From Sphingopyxis sp. RIFCSPHIGHO2_12_FULL_65_19 (lineage in GTDB: Bacteria; Pseudomonadota; Alphaproteobacteria; Sphingomonadales; Sphingomonadaceae): a DNA stretch of 64,000 nt. The position numbers and the translations under genes were made by a program. The notes under the pieces are model-generated. The model did no database searches, had not been told where the DNA came from, and saw nothing but the letters and a program-made list of their open reading frames with translations. Below, one piece after another: positions 44,021-52,747 of the stretch (positions are counted from its first letter, which is position 1; every line of letters starts with the position of its first letter). Where the stretch lies: assembly GCF_001830555.1 (NCBI RefSeq), contig NZ_MIAM01000017.1, positions 674-64,673 of the forward strand, in the 5' to 3' direction.

Positions 44021-44275
44021 ATGCGCCTTTTTCATCTTCTTTTTCATGGCGAGGATGCGCGCGAGCCGCGCCGCGTCGAATTTCGCGCGCCCGACGCCTA
44101 TCAGGCGTTCCAGTTCGCGCTCAACGATCGCGGCAGTGCCGAGGTCGAACTATGGGACGGCGAGCAGCTTCTCGTTCGCATGAGCAAGACCGAAGCCAAT
44201 CTCTGGAAGCTGCACGGCCTCCCCCCATCCCAAGGCACCGCGGGGCCCTCTGCTCAGTCAGGGGCGGCCGCCTGA
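44021..44275 (+). CDS. Small hypothetical protein
   Basis: 84 residues from ATG 44021, which follows GGAG with eight intervening bases; ATG 44009 is an alternative. The core (RRVEFRAPDAYQAFQFALNDRGSAEVELWDGEQLLVRM) is a strand-helix-strand pattern without known family; the tail is Pro/Ala/Ser-rich. Preceded by the 21-bp element and convergent with the response regulator. Confidence 0.72.
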   Translation: MRLFHLLFHGEDAREPRRVEFRAPDAYQAFQFALNDRGSAEVELWDGEQLLVRMSKTEANLWKLHGLPPSQGTAGPSAQSGAAA

Positions 44276-44342
44276 CCCGCGCTGCGGAGGTGACGGGCGC
44301 GCGATGGACGCGTGACAGGTGGATCACGCCCGCTTGCCCGCC

Positions 44343-44735
44343 TTAGGCGGGCCGGCCGTCTTGCCCGGCGCAGAGGCCGAGGCATGCATCGACGAGCGCG
44401 CTCATCAGCACGGGTTTCGAGAAGAAGAAGCTGCCCTCGACCTGTCGATCGGCAAGCGGCACATTGGCCGAGGCATAGACGACGCCGCCGCCCGGATGAG
44501 CGTCGCGATAGGCTTCCGCGAGGCTCCATCCGTCGAGAGCGCCGGCAAGCCGGATATCGGTCACAAGGATATGCGGTCGCTCCTCGCCGATCAGGAGCAG
44601 TGCGTCCTCGGCGGTTTCGACCTCGCGAACCGCGAACCCGGCTGCCTCGAGCGCCTCGACGATGTCGATGCGGACGAGCCATTCGTCTTCGGCGACGATG
44701 GCCGTGCAGAGAGGGGCGGGGGACGGGTTTGGCAC
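44343..44735 (-). CDS. Single-domain response regulator
   Basis: 130 residues from GTG 44735; the start is uncertain because no strong ribosome-binding site is seen. The receiver fold is complete: acidic pair in AEDEW (about 16-18), phospho-acceptor Asp60 (LVTDIRL), Ser/Ala switch region YASAN and Lys107 (FFSKPV). There is no output domain. It is divergent from the HWE kinase 170 bp away and could be its partner. Single-domain regulators act as phosphate sinks or shuttles in the alphaproteobacterial stress response. Confidence 0.85.
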   Translation of the reverse strand: MPNPSPAPLCTAIVAEDEWLVRIDIVEALEAAGFAVREVETAEDALLLIGEERPHILVTDIRLAGALDGWSLAEAYRDAHPGGGVVYASANVPLADRQVEGSFFFSKPVLMSALVDACLGLCAGQDGRPA

Positions 44736-44906
44736 GCTGATGACTTTCGCCCTGAAACATGGATCGAAGTTGAGAGGTCGCTCGGCGTCACGGCTGGGCG
44801 CATGGCAGTCTCGGCGGAACGCATCAACCACTCAAGGGTTTCTTTGCCATAGCGAATTCCCGTTTCGGGAACGCAGGGGCCATCGGAGGGGCAGGGACCA
44901 TGACAT

Positions 44907-46475
44907 ATGCGTGAGACGCTGGTCGAGGACGAAGCGGCGCAAGGGGGCTTAGCCGTTCGCGAAAGTGCCGCGCACCTCGCGGCGCTCGTCGAGGGCTCGG
45001 ACGATGCGATCATCAGTAAAACGCTCGATGGAACCATCACCAGCTGGAATCCCGCGGCCGAACGCATGTTCGGTTATCGTGCCGACGAGATCGTCGGCCG
45101 CTCGATCCTCACCCTCATCCCCGAGGAACGCCGCAGCGAAGAAACCGCGATCATCGAGCGTGTGCGCGCCGGCGAGCGCGTTCCGCCTTTCGAGACGGTC
45201 CGTCGGCGCAAGGACGGCAGCCTCGTCGACCTCTCGATCACCGTGTCGCCGGTGCGCCGCGCCGACGGCACGATCATCGGCGCTTCGAAGATCGCGCGCG
45301 ACATCTCGGAACGAAAGGCGGTCGAGGCGCAGCTCGCCCGCCAGGCCGAGCGGCTGACCCACCTCAATCGCGCCGCCCTCCTCGTATCGCAGGATCTCGA
45401 TCTCGAACGGATCGTCCAGGCGGTGACCGATATCGCGACGGAGCTCAGCGGTGCGCGCTTCGGCGCCTTCTTTTACAATGTGCTGGGCGACGAGGGCGAA
45501 AGTTACCTGCTCTTCTCGCTATCCGGCGCCCCGCGCGAGGCGTTCGAGCGCTTCGGCATGCCGCGCAATACCGCCGTCTTCGACCCGACGTTCCGCGAAG
45601 CGGGGACGATCCGGTCGGACGATATCCGCAAGGATCCGCGCTACGGCCTGAGCGCGCCGCACCACGGCATGCCGGAGGGGCATCTGCCCGTCGTGAGCTA
45701 TCTCGCGGTTCCCGTCATCTCGCGCTCGGGCGCGGTGCTCGGCGGTCTTTTCTTTGGCCATGACGAGCCCGCCATGTTCAATGCCGAGGTCGAGGAGCTT
45801 GTCGAGGCCGTGGCTGCGCAGGCGGCGGTGGCGATGGACAACGCCCATCTTCACGAGGCGGCGCGCGTCGAGATCGCGGCGCGCGTGAAGGCCGAAGAGG
45901 AGCTCCAGCTCACTCTCGCCGAAATGCGCCACCGGGTGAAGAACACGCTCGCGATGGTCCAGGCGATCGCCGCACAGACGTTTCGCGAGACGCCGGCCGC
46001 CGAGCGCCAGTCGTTCGAGGCGCGCGTCCGCGCCCTCTCCGACGCGCACGACCTCCTCACCGAGCGCCACTGGGGCACCGTATCGGCCGGCGAAATGATC
46101 GAGCGCGCGCTCCACGCTTTCGACAAGATGAAGCCGGGCCGCATCAGCCTCGCGGGGCCGGACGCCGAGGTGCCGGCGTCGAGGGCGCTGCTCGCGGCGA
46201 TGGGGCTGCACGAACTCGGGACCAATGCGGTCAAATATGGAGCGCTGTCGGGCGATGCCGGCACGGTCGCGGTCGAGTGGGACATGGTGAACGAGAGCGG
46301 CCGGGATCGGCTCCGCCTGCGCTGGAGCGAGCAGGGCGGTCCCCCCGTCGCGCCTCCCGCGCGTACGGGGTTCGGCACGCGGATGCTCGAACGGGCGCTC
46401 CGCGGGCAGGGCGGCAGCGCGGCGATCGAATTCAGGCCCGAGGGTGTCTGCTGCACTCTCGAGCTTCCCGCATGA
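44907..46475 (+). CDS. PAS-GAF HWE-family sensor histidine kinase
   Basis: 522 residues, no membrane segment. A PAS domain (about 20-140; SDDAIISKTLDGTITSWNPAAE), a GAF domain (about 165-310) and a kinase core with phospho-acceptor His342 (EMRHRVKNTLAMVQ). The HWE signature is complete: the histidine motif, a Trp in LLTERHWGTVS, and the N-box HELGTNAVKYGAL. HWE kinases commonly feed PhyR-type regulators that release EcfG. Cytosolic sensing of light, redox or small ligands is likely. Confidence 0.93.
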   Translation: MRETLVEDEAAQGGLAVRESAAHLAALVEGSDDAIISKTLDGTITSWNPAAERMFGYRADEIVGRSILTLIPEERRSEETAIIERVRAGERVPPFETVRRRKDGSLVDLSITVSPVRRADGTIIGASKIARDISERKAVEAQLARQAERLTHLNRAALLVSQDLDLERIVQAVTDIATELSGARFGAFFYNVLGDEGESYLLFSLSGAPREAFERFGMPRNTAVFDPTFREAGTIRSDDIRKDPRYGLSAPHHGMPEGHLPVVSYLAVPVISRSGAVLGGLFFGHDEPAMFNAEVEELVEAVAAQAAVAMDNAHLHEAARVEIAARVKAEEELQLTLAEMRHRVKNTLAMVQAIAAQTFRETPAAERQSFEARVRALSDAHDLLTERHWGTVSAGEMIERALHAFDKMKPGRISLAGPDAEVPASRALLAAMGLHELGTNAVKYGALSGDAGTVAVEWDMVNESGRDRLRLRWSEQGGPPVAPPARTGFGTRMLERALRGQGGSAAIEFRPEGVCCTLELPA

Positions 46476-46642
46476 CCAGCATCTTGGGCGCGGCGGGATC
46501 GCGCGAGGCTCGCGCGGTTCGTGGTTCGAGGATCGAAGGTGCGGGCCGAAGGTCGATGGTCGAAGGGAGCGGTTCGCAGGGTGGGCGTCTCAAACCTTGC
46601 TCGTGGCTGGCGAGTATGGCGCGGCTCGGCTAAGGCGTAGCC

Positions 46643-46900
46643 ATGGCTGGAATCGGATCACGCATCGACGAGTCGGGGATGCTGCTGCGCGTAGCAGGCG
46701 GTTTTGCGCTTCGCCGCGACCTCGGCGGCCGCTGGCGGCTCGACCTTCGCCGCACCCCCGTCGACCATGTCGAGAAGCGCGTGCGCATCACGGGCACGCT
46801 CGTCGGCGACGATCTTGTCGAGGTCGACGGCGTCGCCCCGGAAGGTGCCGCCCCGCCGGGTGGCGAACGCCCGGACAGCGGCTCGGCCATGGAGGCATAG
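46643..46900 (+). CDS. DUF5818 family small protein
   Basis: 85 residues. The GGFALRRDLGGRWRLDLRRTPVDHVEKRVRITGTLVG core is characteristic of the DUF5818 family found in sphingomonads; function unknown. The start ATG 46643 has a modest AAGG site. A probable beta-barrel-like fold with a disordered Pro/Gly tail. Confidence 0.75.
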   Translation: MAGIGSRIDESGMLLRVAGGFALRRDLGGRWRLDLRRTPVDHVEKRVRITGTLVGDDLVEVDGVAPEGAAPPGGERPDSGSAMEA

Positions 46901-46998
46901 GCACGCCGCGACTGGCGAAGCTGCCCGGCGGGAGGATTGAAAAGCCGGACGTCCGCAGGCGGTCCGAATGCAACTCATTTTTGATGGTCCCGAGCCGC

Positions 46999-47023
46999 GG
47001 AACAAAGTGGCGTAATGCCGGTT
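46999..47023 (+). promoter_or_regulatory. Candidate EcfG-type promoter upstream of the 47032 gene
   Basis: GGAAC (46999-47003), 17-bp spacer, GTT (47021-47023), the same spacing as at 31489. The GTT lies only 8 bp before the ATG at 47032, so transcription would begin at or near the start codon; the next in-frame methionine is Met35, at 47134, and no internal start has a clear ribosome-binding site. Confidence 0.4.
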
Positions 47024-47031
47024 AGAGCTGC

Positions 47032-47835
47032 ATGACCCACAGCATCGCAAGCCCCGCACCTGCCGCCGATCCGGCGCGTTTCATCGTCCTTCTCTGTGCG
47101 CTGGCGCAAATCGGAGCTGCCCTCTTGCCAGCGATGGGAATCGGCACTCCGGTCGGCGAGCGTTCGGACGTCGTGCAGACGCTGATAACGCCCGCGGGCT
47201 GGGCCTTCTCGATCTGGGGCGCGCTTTATCTGGGATCGATGATTTTCGCGCTCCTCCAGTTCACCGCCTCCGGGCGCGATAGCGCGTTGTTCGCCGCGCT
47301 GCGCTGGCCGGCGGCCGGCGCCTTTCTCGGCAATGCGCTCTGGGCCACTTGGGTGCAGCTAGGCGACATCGACGCGGTATCGACTCTCATCATTTTCGGC
47401 TCGCTTGTCTCGATCCTTATCGCCTATCGCCGTATCGCCACTTGGACCGCGTCCATTTCGGTGGCCGAGCGCTGGGGCGCCATCCTGCCGCTGTCAGCGC
47501 TCGCTTCCTGGTTGACCGCAGCCTCGATCGTCAATGTCGCCGCCACTTTGCGCTACTATGGCGTCGACGCTGCGCCCGATGTCGCGCCGCTCATCTCCGC
47601 CGCGATTATCGTCGTGGGCGGTCTGATCGCGGCCGCGGCCCTTGCGCGGGGCAAGGGCAATCCGCCTTTCGCGCTCGTCTTCCTCTGGGCGCTGGCAGCG
47701 ATCTTTGCAGCCGGCGGGCAGGAGGCGGCTGCCATCGCGGTGGCGGCAGCGATCGCGGCGATCCTCGTGCTGATCGGAATTTTGCTGGGCTGGCGCGACG
47801 GCGGCGCGCACCATTGGTCCGCTTCGAGATCGTAA
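47032..47835 (+). CDS. TspO/MBR-like multipass membrane protein
   Basis: 267 residues with about seven hydrophobic segments, the first around residues 17-38. TPAGWAFSIWGALYLGSMIFALLQF recalls the PPGWVF-x-WT-x-LY motif of TspO tryptophan-rich sensory proteins, and several Trp residues line the helices, but the protein is about 100 residues longer than bacterial TspO. It is probably a related membrane family. An EcfG-like site immediately precedes it. Confidence 0.6.
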   Translation: MTHSIASPAPAADPARFIVLLCALAQIGAALLPAMGIGTPVGERSDVVQTLITPAGWAFSIWGALYLGSMIFALLQFTASGRDSALFAALRWPAAGAFLGNALWATWVQLGDIDAVSTLIIFGSLVSILIAYRRIATWTASISVAERWGAILPLSALASWLTAASIVNVAATLRYYGVDAAPDVAPLISAAIIVVGGLIAAAALARGKGNPPFALVFLWALAAIFAAGGQEAAAIAVAAAIAAILVLIGILLGWRDGGAHHWSASRS

Positions 47836-48136
47836 ATCTGTCTCGGGGACGCTCGAGCGTCTTCGCCGCAGTCGGTTTGCTTTCGAACTTTTCCGAGGTT
47901 CAGCGCGCGATCGGCACCTTCTTACGGCGAGGCGCACCGGGCATCGCCGCGTCCCTGCGGCCAGCCGCGATCCCGACCCGCGCTTGAGGCGTCTGCCGGG
48001 GCGCGGCCCCGGCGCAACGGGCTTCGCCCGTCCTCCACTGCCGTTGCGGCCCTCTGGGTGCGCCGGCGCCTGGCGGCGCCCCGGCTGCCTTTCTGCGCCG
48101 CGGGACGGGCTCGCGGGCAAGGGCAGGAGACACATC
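47836..48136. other. Intergenic region before DUF736 gene
   Basis: No supported gene. It holds GC-rich sequence with a local hairpin near 47995-48040 that could be a remnant of the element that carries the DUF736 gene. Confidence 0.4.
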
Positions 48137-48460
48137 ATGGGAGCCATCGGCTTCGTCAGCGGCATGATCGAGAAGGGCTTTGTCGGCGAACTTCGCACCC
48201 TCTCGATCCGGGTGCCGATCGAAATTCGCATCAACCGCGGCAAGGGGAGCGAGGTGCAGCCCGACTACCGCGTCTACTCCGACGACGTCGAGATCGGCGC
48301 GGGATGGGTGCGCCTCGCGGCGGTGTCCGAGCGCCGCTACGTGTCGCTCGCCCTCGAAGCCCCCGAGTTCGGGCAGCGGCGCCTTTATGCGAACCTTGCT
48401 CGCGCGGCGGGGCAGGACAATCCCGACGCTTATGCGCTGCTTTGGAACCCCGCCGACTGA
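48137..48460 (+). CDS. DUF736 family protein (integrative-element marker)
   Basis: 107 residues from ATG 48137 with CAGGAGAC upstream. The sequence MGAIGFVSGMIEKGFVGELR and the following VPIEIRINRG, VYSDDVEIGAGWVR blocks are those of DUF736, small proteins common on alphaproteobacterial plasmids and conjugative elements near transfer genes. No transfer genes are next to it, so this may be an eroded element. Confidence 0.85.
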   Translation: MGAIGFVSGMIEKGFVGELRTLSIRVPIEIRINRGKGSEVQPDYRVYSDDVEIGAGWVRLAAVSERRYVSLALEAPEFGQRRLYANLARAAGQDNPDAYALLWNPAD

Positions 48461-48545
48461 CGGCGTTAGAAAAACGCGCGGCATGTCCTCGCACTGGCTG
48501 CAATAGCTGGTGCGCAGGAGGCGCCGCCTTGATAGGGTGACGACG

Positions 48546-49475
48546 ATGAAAAGCGGTATCGACCATCTTCCCCCGCACAAGCAGCGTGAACTCGAGCGCG
48601 TCGTCGAGATCGTCTTCGAAGAATTCGAGGATGCGCTGGCGCTCGCGACACAGGGCTGGAAGAAGAAGGGACGCATCTCGAAAATCATTCTCTATGGCAG
48701 CTATGCGCGGGGAGGGTGGGTCGACGAGCCGCATACGGCGAAGGGCTATCAGTCGGACTATGACCTGCTGATCATCGTCAACGACAAGCGGCTGACCGAT
48801 CGGGCCGATTATTGGTCGAAGCTCGACGACCGGCTCATTCGCGAACTGTCGGTGACGAAGACGCTGCGGACGCCGGTGAATTTCATCGTGCACAGTCTCG
48901 ACGAGGTGAACTCCGGGCTGTCGCAGGGCCGCTATTTCTTCATGGACGTCGCGCGCGACGGGATTGCGCTGTACGAGGCCGAGGACAGTGAGCTTGCCGA
49001 GCCGCAGCCGAAGACGCCGCATGCGGCGCTTGAGATGGCGCGGGAGTATTTTGACGAGTGGTTTCCGAGCGGCGGCGAGTTCTTCGACAACTACCAATTC
49101 AATCTGGATAAGGAACGTTTCAACAACGCCGCTTTCCAACTTCACCAAGCAGCGGAGCGCTACTACAATTGCGCTCTTCTCGTCTGCTCGTTCTACTCAC
49201 CTCACGTGCATAACCTCGCTTTCCTGCGAACCCAAGCGGAGCGGATTGATATGCGGATAATCGATGCCTGGCCTCGCGAGACGAGGTCGGAGCGGTCTCA
49301 CTTTGAGAAGCTGAAAGAGGCGTACATCAAGGCGCGCTACTCTAAGCATTACAGCATCACCGCCCAGGAACTGGCTTGGCTGGGTGAGCGGGTTACCAAT
49401 CTGGCTAGCATCGTCGAACTGGTGTGCCGCGAACGCATTGCGCTATTGGAATCGACGGCGCGCGACGCTGGCTGA
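48546..49475 (+). CDS. Nucleotidyltransferase-HEPN fusion protein
   Basis: 309 residues. The N-terminal half has the nucleotidyltransferase motif YGSYARGGWV (Gly51-Ser52) with DYDLLIIV carrying Asp71 and Asp73. The C-terminal half (about 155-300) is helical like a HEPN domain, with repeated FDNYQFNLDKERFNNAAFQLHQAAE. Separate MNT and HEPN proteins form toxin-antitoxin pairs; here both are in one polypeptide. Its base composition downstream of 49080 is less GC-rich than flanking genes. A terminator follows. Confidence 0.8.
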   Translation: MKSGIDHLPPHKQRELERVVEIVFEEFEDALALATQGWKKKGRISKIILYGSYARGGWVDEPHTAKGYQSDYDLLIIVNDKRLTDRADYWSKLDDRLIRELSVTKTLRTPVNFIVHSLDEVNSGLSQGRYFFMDVARDGIALYEAEDSELAEPQPKTPHAALEMAREYFDEWFPSGGEFFDNYQFNLDKERFNNAAFQLHQAAERYYNCALLVCSFYSPHVHNLAFLRTQAERIDMRIIDAWPRETRSERSHFEKLKEAYIKARYSKHYSITAQELAWLGERVTNLASIVELVCRERIALLESTARDAG

Positions 49476-49489
49476 GGCTCCAAAAGCAA

Positions 49490-49513
49490 AGGGCCCTGCC
49501 GTGGCAGAGCCCT
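49490..49513 (+). terminator. Terminator after the MNT-HEPN gene
   Basis: AGGGCCCTGCC/GGCAGAGCCCT stem with a GT loop, followed by CTCTTCTTTC, directly after the stop. Weak T tract. Confidence 0.6.
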
Positions 49514-49652
49514 CTCTTCTTTCGGCGTGGAGGGGTCTCCAACCGAAAGATGCCCCTTTTGCTCCCGGGGTCGCACGGAAGCATTAGAACGACGACAATA
49601 AGGCTCTGCGCGTTCGTGGCAATAAACACAGGTTAAGTAGGCGAACTTGGTT

Positions 49653-49904
49653 TTAGATCGCCGTGCTGATTCGATACGGTCCTTTGCGAAGGGGGAGGGT
49701 CTCACCCTTCCAGCTAAGCTGCACCAGATTCTTAGCGAGCATGCCGTCGATTGCGGCATGGACCATTGGCATGGTGCTGCGCCAGTTCGGCCCTTCGGTT
49801 ATCGCGCGAGCGACCTCACTCGGACATACCGAACCCCCGGGGAACCGGGCGGCCAGAAGCGCAAGAACAGCCTCTTGTGCTTTATCGTCCACGCTCGCCT
49901 CCAC
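49653..49904 (-). CDS. DUF3253 family protein
   Basis: 83 residues from GTG 49904 overlapping the preceding gene. The pattern VLALLAARFPGGSVCPSEVARAI with EGPNWRSTMPMVHAAID is typical of DUF3253, small winged-helix-like proteins of unknown function. The end of the upstream gene overlaps by 23 bp, so they are co-translated. Confidence 0.85.
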   Translation of the reverse strand: MEASVDDKAQEAVLALLAARFPGGSVCPSEVARAITEGPNWRSTMPMVHAAIDGMLAKNLVQLSWKGETLPLRKGPYRISTAI

Positions 49905-50175
49905 CGCGCGACGAGCGTCCTTTGGTCATAGGGTTGGGTTTCGGTGGCGGTTTCCATCCCGGAGGCGGCGTCATGCGTTGCTGGCTCGTGCCGAGCCCCA
50001 TCGCGCCGGGCTGCTGCCGTTCGATGCCCGACAGGTCCGCTTGCTCGGCCTCTTCGGGGGCAGCGCCGCCGCGCAAAAGATTGATCTGGTCTCGGCAGCG
50101 GCGCGCCTCTTCGAAGTCGAGCGTATCGACAGCGGCTTGCATTCTCTTTCGAAGTGCTTCGATCGCCTTGGTCAT
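49882..50175 (-). CDS. UvrB/UvrC-motif small protein
   Basis: 97 residues. Residues about 4-38 form a UVR motif (IEALRKRMQAAVDTLDFEEARRCRDQI), the coiled-coil that pairs UvrB and UvrC, followed by a Pro/Lys/Gly-rich disordered tail. Such stand-alone UVR proteins can be McsA-like adaptors. ATG 50175 has a weak AGCGAG site. It overlaps the DUF3253 gene. Confidence 0.82.
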   Translation of the reverse strand: MTKAIEALRKRMQAAVDTLDFEEARRCRDQINLLRGGAAPEEAEQADLSGIERQQPGAMGLGTSQQRMTPPPGWKPPPKPNPMTKGRSSRGGGERGR

Positions 50176-50551
50176 TCTCGCTATACGCCTGACCCGAGTA
50201 TTGGCCGCATCCTAATCGGAGCAACGGCATCTCGCCTGCATTAGTTGCACACGAAACAAAGTGTTGCCCAGTGGCATCAGCGGGAGAGAATCGGCGAGCC
50301 GGTGCGGCAATTTCGATGGTGTCTTCCTCGCGTTGAAGTATGTGCCGCCCCGCGACCCGATGAAGGGGCTCCTTCATCACAAAACTTGGCGGCCTTTGTG
50401 GCCGCCTTTTTTGTAGGCTGATTGCAATTCCGGCGACCGGCGGCTCTGCGCCTCATCCCGGCCATTCACAGCCAGTGATGCGTGGCCCAAAACCAGTCGT
50501 TTGCAAATGGGCCCCTATAGCAGTGGCCGGGCGTCCGATCTCGCGCGAAAC
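50176..50551. other. Intergenic region with a terminator
   Basis: 376 bp with no supported gene. A plus-orientation terminator lies at 50388-50414; what it terminates is not obvious, so a short unrecognised transcript upstream on the plus strand (about 50200-50380) is possible. Confidence 0.5.
50388..50414 (+). terminator. Orphan rho-independent terminator
   Basis: GGCGGCC/GGCCGCC stem with loop TTTGT followed by TTTTTTGT. No plus-strand gene is recognised upstream. Confidence 0.75.
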
Positions 50552-50968
50552 CTAGCAGTTGCGAGAAGTACCAGTATCCCTGGAACGCGAGAACATGACC
50601 CAAGCCCGTTCGCTGCCCCACCACAGGCCAGCAAAGCCGCCAAGCGTGACTCCGCCCAGAATGCGCCAGCCATGTGGTCCCAGCGGCAGCATCCCGATTG
50701 CGTAGCCAACGACCAGTGCCGCCATCGCAATCAGGAACGGTCCCGTGAAACGGCAATGAGTCCGGCCGCATCGTCGGGCGTTCATGACGCAAGCCGCACC
50801 CATGCCGACGAGCATGACGGTCCAGATGACCGCGCGGGGCGTGGGTCCCAGCCACATGGCGGCCAGCATGGCCACGCCCGGAATGCCCCAGAGCCCGACA
50901 AGCGTGCGCCAGCTACCCGACCAATCCATGGCGTCGCTGTCGGGATCGGAAGCGCTCGGGCTACTCAT
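50552..50968 (-). CDS. Membrane protein at the end of the mer operon
   Basis: 138 residues from ATG 50968 with GGAGAGG upstream. About four membrane segments; the loop ARRCGRTHCRFTGP holds a Cys-x4-Cys pair that could bind a metal. It follows merA on the same strand 33 bp away, so it is probably part of the mer transcript. Similar proteins occur in mer clusters of other alphaproteobacteria, as I recall, but none has an agreed function. Confidence 0.72.
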   Translation of the reverse strand: MSSPSASDPDSDAMDWSGSWRTLVGLWGIPGVAMLAAMWLGPTPRAVIWTVMLVGMGAACVMNARRCGRTHCRFTGPFLIAMAALVVGYAIGMLPLGPHGWRILGGVTLGGFAGLWWGSERAWVMFSRSRDTGTSRNC

Positions 50969-51001
50969 CTCACCTCTCCACAGCAACACCACTGAGCGAC
51001 C

Positions 51002-52441
51002 TTAACCCGCACAGCAAGACAGCCTTTTCACATCCCGGTCGAATGTCTGCGCTGCCAGCTTCAGGCCTTCGACCGTGGTCAGATAGGGGAAGATCGTCTC
51101 TGCCAGATCGTCGATCGTCAGTCCGCAGCGGATCGCCATGGCGGCAGTCTGGATGCTGTCCGCACCTTCCGGCGCCAGGATGTGTGCGCCCAGCAGCTTG
51201 CGGGTCCGGCCATCGGCAACCAGCTTGATCAGACCGCGCGTGTCGCGGGCCGCCAATGCGCGCGGGACATTTTCGAGCGGGAGGGTCGACGTTCGCGTTG
51301 CATATCCTGCCGCGATAGCCTGCGCTTCGGTGAAGCCGACGCTGGCTACCTGCGGATCGCTGAATACGACGGCCGGCATGGCCGAATTGTCATACCTCAG
51401 ACTGTCGCCGTTCAAGGCGTTCTTGGCGGCGATCTTTGCACCATAGGCCGCCATGTAGACGAACTGGTCTCGGCCGGTCACGTCCCCGGCGGCATAGACG
51501 CCGCGCACAGTGGTTCGCATATGGTCATCGACAAGGATGGCACCGCTGAGCGTCTGTTTCACCCCCGCTTCAATGAGACCGAGGTCCTCCACATTCGGCG
51601 CGCGCCCGGTCGCCACGAGAAGGCGCTCCGCGACGATGGTTTCCGCGACCCCGTCGCGCAGGACGGTGAGCGCAGAGCCCCCTTCCGCCGTCTTGTGGAC
51701 CGCCTGATAGGCGAGATTGTCCAGGACGGCGATGCCTTCGCTCGAAAGATAGTCGGTCAGCGCGGCGCCGATCTCCGGCTCCATCTCAGGGAGAAGGCGA
51801 CTGCGGCAAACGAGCGTCACGTCGACACCGGCGCGCGAGAACATCTGAGCGAGTTCCACACCGATATAGCCGCCTCCGAGGACGATCATCGATTTCGGCA
51901 ATTCGGTCAGGTCGAGCGCGGTCGTGCTGTCGAGCGTATCGACATCCGGAAGGCCGGGGATAGCCGGCACCGCCGGACGGGTGCCTGTCGCAATCACGAT
52001 CCGGTCAGCGATGAACCGCCTTCCACCGACCTCGACGCCATTATCGACGAGCCGCGCCGTGCCTTCATGGTAGGCGACATTATTGTAGAGAGGCAGGAGG
52101 TCCGCATATTTCGCCTGGCGAAGGCTCGAGACGAGTGCGTCCTTTTCGGCGATCATCTGGCCCCAATCGGCCGTTCGTGCCTGGGCCTCGACACCCTTGA
52201 ACCGCATCGGCGCGACATTGGCGTGGTGGATGCTCTCGACCGCGCGGATCAGCGCCTTGGAAGGAACGCAGCCGACATTGACGCAGGTTCCACCGATGGT
52301 GCCCGCACCGACAACGGCGACCTGGGCTCCTTGCTCCGCTGCGGTGATCGCGGCCGAGAAACCAGCCGATCCGCCGCCCACGACGATAAGATCGTACGTC
52401 TTGTCCTGAGAGCGGTCGACCGGATTGCAGCAATCACTCAT
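51002..52441 (-). CDS. merA: Mercuric reductase
   Basis: 479-residue NADPH-dependent flavoenzyme that reduces Hg(II) to volatile Hg(0). The redox-active pair is Cys53/Cys58 (GGTCVNVGCVPSK) and the C-terminal cysteine pair is SCCAG (Cys476/Cys477), both needed for mercury handling. There is no N-terminal heavy-metal-binding (NmerA) domain, only a short DCCNPVDRS leader, so MerP or MerT must deliver the ion. Third gene of the operon behind merP. Confidence 0.96.
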   Translation of the reverse strand: MSDCCNPVDRSQDKTYDLIVVGGGSAGFSAAITAAEQGAQVAVVGAGTIGGTCVNVGCVPSKALIRAVESIHHANVAPMRFKGVEAQARTADWGQMIAEKDALVSSLRQAKYADLLPLYNNVAYHEGTARLVDNGVEVGGRRFIADRIVIATGTRPAVPAIPGLPDVDTLDSTTALDLTELPKSMIVLGGGYIGVELAQMFSRAGVDVTLVCRSRLLPEMEPEIGAALTDYLSSEGIAVLDNLAYQAVHKTAEGGSALTVLRDGVAETIVAERLLVATGRAPNVEDLGLIEAGVKQTLSGAILVDDHMRTTVRGVYAAGDVTGRDQFVYMAAYGAKIAAKNALNGDSLRYDNSAMPAVVFSDPQVASVGFTEAQAIAAGYATRTSTLPLENVPRALAARDTRGLIKLVADGRTRKLLGAHILAPEGADSIQTAAMAIRCGLTIDDLAETIFPYLTTVEGLKLAAQTFDRDVKRLSCCAG

Positions 52442-52451
52442 GATCCGGCTT

Positions 52452-52733
52452 TCACTTGCGGACTTGCGAAGGGTAGCCGGCGTTGGTGGTCGCCGCGATC
52501 AACGCCCTGGTGCTGGCCTTGGCGTCGTCATAGGTGACGGTCGCGGTATGCGCTTCGGCTGACACTTCGACGGCGGTCACGCCGGGTACGCGCGACAGGC
52601 TCTTTTTGACAATGGGGCCGCAGGTCGCGCAAGTCATGTTCTCGACGGCCAGGGTGACGGTCCGGATTGCGGCAAAGGCCGGGCCGGATGCGAACAGCAC
52701 AGCCGCGGCCGCGAGCAGGGTAAGTTTCTTCAT
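52452..52733 (-). CDS. merP: Periplasmic mercury-binding protein
   Basis: 93 residues from ATG 52733, preferred over the adjacent ATG 52736 because GGAG is then seven bases upstream. Signal peptide (KKLTLLAAAAVLFASGPAFA) followed by a heavy-metal-associated domain with Cys35/Cys38 in the MTCATC motif. It captures Hg(II) in the periplasm for MerT. 10 bp before merA. Confidence 0.94.
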   Translation of the reverse strand: MKKLTLLAAAAVLFASGPAFAAIRTVTLAVENMTCATCGPIVKKSLSRVPGVTAVEVSAEAHTATVTYDDAKASTRALIAATTNAGYPSQVRK

Positions 52734-52747
52734 CATGGTCTCCTTGT

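Noticed and set aside
46472..46633. A 53-residue frame starting in ATGA overlap with the HWE kinase stop
   Set aside because: Low-complexity Gly/Arg/Ser sequence, no ribosome-binding site and no family; kept out of the gene list.
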